Source: Actinomycetes bacterium
Lineage (GTDB): Bacteria > Actinomycetota > Actinomycetes > Actinomycetales > Cellulomonadaceae
Direction of reading: 5' to 3'
Assembly (NCBI GenBank): GCA_023432565.1
Contig: JAEYUL010000219.1
Span: 1-5,956 of the forward strand
Length of the DNA: 5,956 nucleotides
A program made the translations under genes and the position numbers. Shown piece by piece: positions 4,522-5,956 of this stretch. The notes below the pieces were generated by a model that was given only the letters and a program-made list of their open reading frames with translations, was not told where the DNA came from and searched no databases. Positions within the stretch are counted from its first letter, which is position 1. Each line of letters begins with the position of its first letter.

Positions 4522-5889
4522 ATGACCGAGCAGGACCCCCGCTCCGAGTCCGACCGCGGCTCCGAGTCCGAACCGGCAGCGGCGGCCGGCGCCGACCGGG
4601 GCGACGAGCGCGCACAGATCCGCCCCACCAAGCGTGGCGTCGAGGACATGCTCCTCGCCCGAGCCGGCGTCGTCGGGGTCGACATCGCGGAGAAGTGGTC
4701 GGACGGTCGCCCGACCGGTCGCCAGGCCATCGTCGTCCACGTGGAGCGCAAGCGCCCCCTGTCCGAGCTGTCCGACGACGACCGCATCCCCGAGGTGATC
4801 GGCGGCGTGCCCACCGACGTCGTGACGGGGCGCGTCTCGCCGCTCGCCGGCGCCGCGGGGGCTCCCGCTGCGCACGGCGACCGGGTGCGGCCGTTCGTCG
4901 GAGGGCTCAGCATCGGCCCGTTCGACGCGGTGACCATCCCGGTCGACGGCCAGGCGCAGCTGCGCTCCGTCAACGGGACGCTCGGCGTCCTCGTCCGCGA
5001 GCGTCACACCGGGCGCGCGTTCGCGCTCACCAACTGGCACGTCGCCGCGGGTGACGGGCGCGAGGACGTCGGCAGCCGCTGGATCCAGCCGTCGCTCGCC
5101 GACGGGGGACGCCCCACCGACCGCCTGGGTGCGCTGGTGCGCGGTGCGCTGACCGACCGGATCGACGCCGCCGTCGTGGCCCTCGCGCCCGGCGCCCGGT
5201 GGCTTCCCGGCCTCCTCGGGATCGGAGCGGTCACCGGAACGGGGCGCGCGCTCGTCGGCTCGGCCGTCCGCAAGTCCGGCCGGACCACCGGCGTGACGGT
5301 CGGGGTCGTGGCGTCGACCGACTACACGACCGCCGTCGACTTCGGCCCCGGAGTCGGGCTGCGCACGCTGCGCGACCAGATCCGCGTCGAGCCGGCCGAG
5401 GGCTTCGAGCGGTTCTCCGACGGCGGAGACTCGGGCTCGGTGCTGGTCGACGAGGACGGCGCCGTCGTCGGGCTGCTGTGGGCGGGTGAGGACGACGGCA
5501 GCTTCTCCGTCGCCAACCCCATCGAGGTCGTGCTCGACACGCTGGGCGTCAGCGTCGTGCCGGCACGGCCCACGTGGCGCGAGGACCTGCGCCGCGCGGG
5601 GGCCGGTCCCGCCGCGCGCGCCACGAACGGTCAGGCGAACGGTGCTGGGGCGGTCGGTCGGGACACGCAGGGGGTGCCCCGACCGGCCGGAGCCTCGGCG
5701 CAGCCGTACACCGAGCCGCTGAACCGGGCCAGTGCGACCGGCCCGGTCGCCGAGCCGTTCACCGAACCGTTCACCGAACCGTTCACCGAACCGTTCACCG
5801 AGGCGCTCGGGGCCAACCCGTTCACGGAGCCCTTCACGGAGCCGTTCACGGAGCCGTTCACCGAACCGTTCACCGAACCGTTCACCTAG
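4522..5889 (+). CDS. Trypsin-like (Nal1-like) cytosolic serine protease with PFTE-repeat tail (455 aa to the TAG)
   Basis: The start is MTEQDPRSE, with Shine-Dalgarno GAGGAGAG (4506-4513) 8 nt upstream. The acidic Ser/Glu-rich N-terminus has no signal peptide. Next comes a domain typical of bacterial Nal1-like trypsins (about 38-110: GVEDMLLARAGVVGVDIAEK, IVVHVERKRPL, GVPTDVVTGRVSPL). The peptidase domain (about 125-345) has a complete triad: His173 (LTNWHVAAG), Asp215 (DRIDAAVVAL) and Ser304 (GGDSGSVLVDEDGAVVGLLW). An Ala/Gly/Pro linker (about 350-410) leads to a C-terminal PFTE tail from residue 412, with ALGAN at 428-432. The frame ends at TAG 5887-5889 inside the repeats, which then continue in frame, so the original protein was probably longer. 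Divergent transcription from the sigma-CHAT operon and a shared inverted element link the two units. The protease fold is confident; substrate and pathway are unknown. Confidence 0.92.
   Translation: MTEQDPRSESDRGSESEPAAAAGADRGDERAQIRPTKRGVEDMLLARAGVVGVDIAEKWSDGRPTGRQAIVVHVERKRPLSELSDDDRIPEVIGGVPTDVVTGRVSPLAGAAGAPAAHGDRVRPFVGGLSIGPFDAVTIPVDGQAQLRSVNGTLGVLVRERHTGRAFALTNWHVAAGDGREDVGSRWIQPSLADGGRPTDRLGALVRGALTDRIDAAVVALAPGARWLPGLLGIGAVTGTGRALVGSAVRKSGRTTGVTVGVVASTDYTTAVDFGPGVGLRTLRDQIRVEPAEGFERFSDGGDSGSVLVDEDGAVVGLLWAGEDDGSFSVANPIEVVLDTLGVSVVPARPTWREDLRRAGAGPAARATNGQANGAGAVGRDTQGVPRPAGASAQPYTEPLNRASATGPVAEPFTEPFTEPFTEPFTEALGANPFTEPFTEPFTEPFTEPFTEPFT
4541..4571 (+). repeat. 13-bp direct repeat in the protease N-terminus
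   Basis: GCTCCGAGTCCGA occurs at 4541-4553 and 4559-4571 (period 18 nt, in frame), encoding two SES(D/E) acidic units near residues 8-17. It is a small in-frame duplication within a disordered acidic leader. Confidence 0.6.
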
Positions 5890-5956
5890 GCGCTCGGGGC
5901 CAACCCGTTCACGGAGCCGGTCACCGAGCCGTTCACCGAGGCCCTCGGGGCCAACC
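5755..5956 (+). repeat. 12-nt coding tandem repeat (PFTE)n with ALGAN spacers, cut by window edge
   Basis: The basic unit is CCG TTC ACC/ACG GAA/GAG, encoding Pro-Phe-Thr-Glu. The order is four PFTE (5755-5802), ALGAN (5803-5817), five PFTE plus a PFT followed by TAG (5818-5889), ALGAN (5890-5904), PFTE, PVTE, PFTE (5905-5940), and ALGAN (5941-5955). ALGAN spacers therefore recur 87 and 51 nt apart, always in the same frame. A degenerate unit, PYTEPLN, lies upstream near 5704-5724. Segment 5767-5831 matches 5854-5918 over 65 nt with one difference, showing recent duplication. All units are multiples of 3, so changes in copy number would keep the frame. Confidence 0.95.
5890..5956 (+). pseudogene. 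In-frame continuation of the protease tail after the TAG
   Basis: After TAG the same frame reads ALGAN PFTE PVTE PFTE ALGAN to the last base without another stop. This is clearly the same repeat polypeptide, so the stretch is either a former part of the protease tail cut off by a recent nonsense change, or is reached by readthrough. A sequencing or assembly error in the repeat is also possible. Where the frame finally ends lies beyond the window. Confidence 0.75.

Noticed and set aside
4189..5040. Upstream in-frame extension of the sigma factor on the minus strand
   Set aside because: It would run through the divergent regulatory region and antisense to the protease. The extension has no sigma homology, and the ATGATG at 4188-4183 has a good Shine-Dalgarno.
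5631..5885. Minus-strand open frame with perfect NGSV repeats
   Set aside because: It is the reverse complement of the PFTE repeats. A 12-nt tandem repeat makes any open frame look repetitive; there is no ribosome site and the plus-strand frame is contiguous with an intact protease domain.
5755..5956. CRISPR-like short repeats
   Set aside because: The units are 12 nt, directly tandem and in frame, without unique spacers; they are coding repeats.

Overview
The window looks like chromosomal DNA from a high-GC actinobacterium. GC content is very high by eye, third codon positions are almost all G or C, and the ribosomal gene at the left edge matches actinobacterial L10. A Cellulomonas-like Micrococcales member is my guess; the genus is inference.

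Left edge (1-324, minus strand): the first 33 codons of rplJ (ribosomal protein L10), preceded by its control region. This has a vegetative promoter (295-324), an L10 autoregulatory leader RNA (about 200-288) and a strong GC hairpin that looks like an attenuator (148-171).

Centre (364-4185, minus strand): a tightly packed three-gene operon, read from right to left. It encodes an ECF-type sigma factor, a 166-residue protein with a C-terminal carboxypeptidase-regulatory-like beta-sandwich, and an 895-residue TPR-CHAT protein, a caspase-like cysteine protease with an intact His/Cys dyad. The first two genes overlap by ATGA and the third starts 7 nt after the second. No convincing terminator separates the operon from the rplJ promoter.

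Divergent region (4189-4521): 333 nt without a gene. It holds two inverted copies of a 29-nt bipartite element with promoter dimensions, ATGTATC-N14-GTGCTCCT. One faces the sigma operon and the other the protease gene. The likeliest reading is a shared promoter pair for the operon's own sigma factor. There is also a sigma-70-like promoter and several palindromes.

Right side (4522-5956, plus strand): a cytosolic trypsin-like serine protease with a complete His/Asp/Ser triad, an N-terminal domain typical of Nal1-like bacterial peptidases, and a C-terminal tail of PFTE tetrapeptide repeats broken by ALGAN. The frame stops at a TAG inside the repeats. The same repeats continue in frame past that TAG to the window edge, and comparison of two duplicated repeat blocks shows one G-to-T change made the stop.

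Together this looks like a two-protease signalling or conflict module: a sigma factor, a candidate adaptor or anti-sigma protein, a caspase-like protease with a TPR sensor, and a divergent trypsin with a repeat tail, inserted next to the ribosomal L10 operon. The individual families are known. Their joint mechanism, the paired promoter element and the interrupted repeat tail are the parts worth pursuing.
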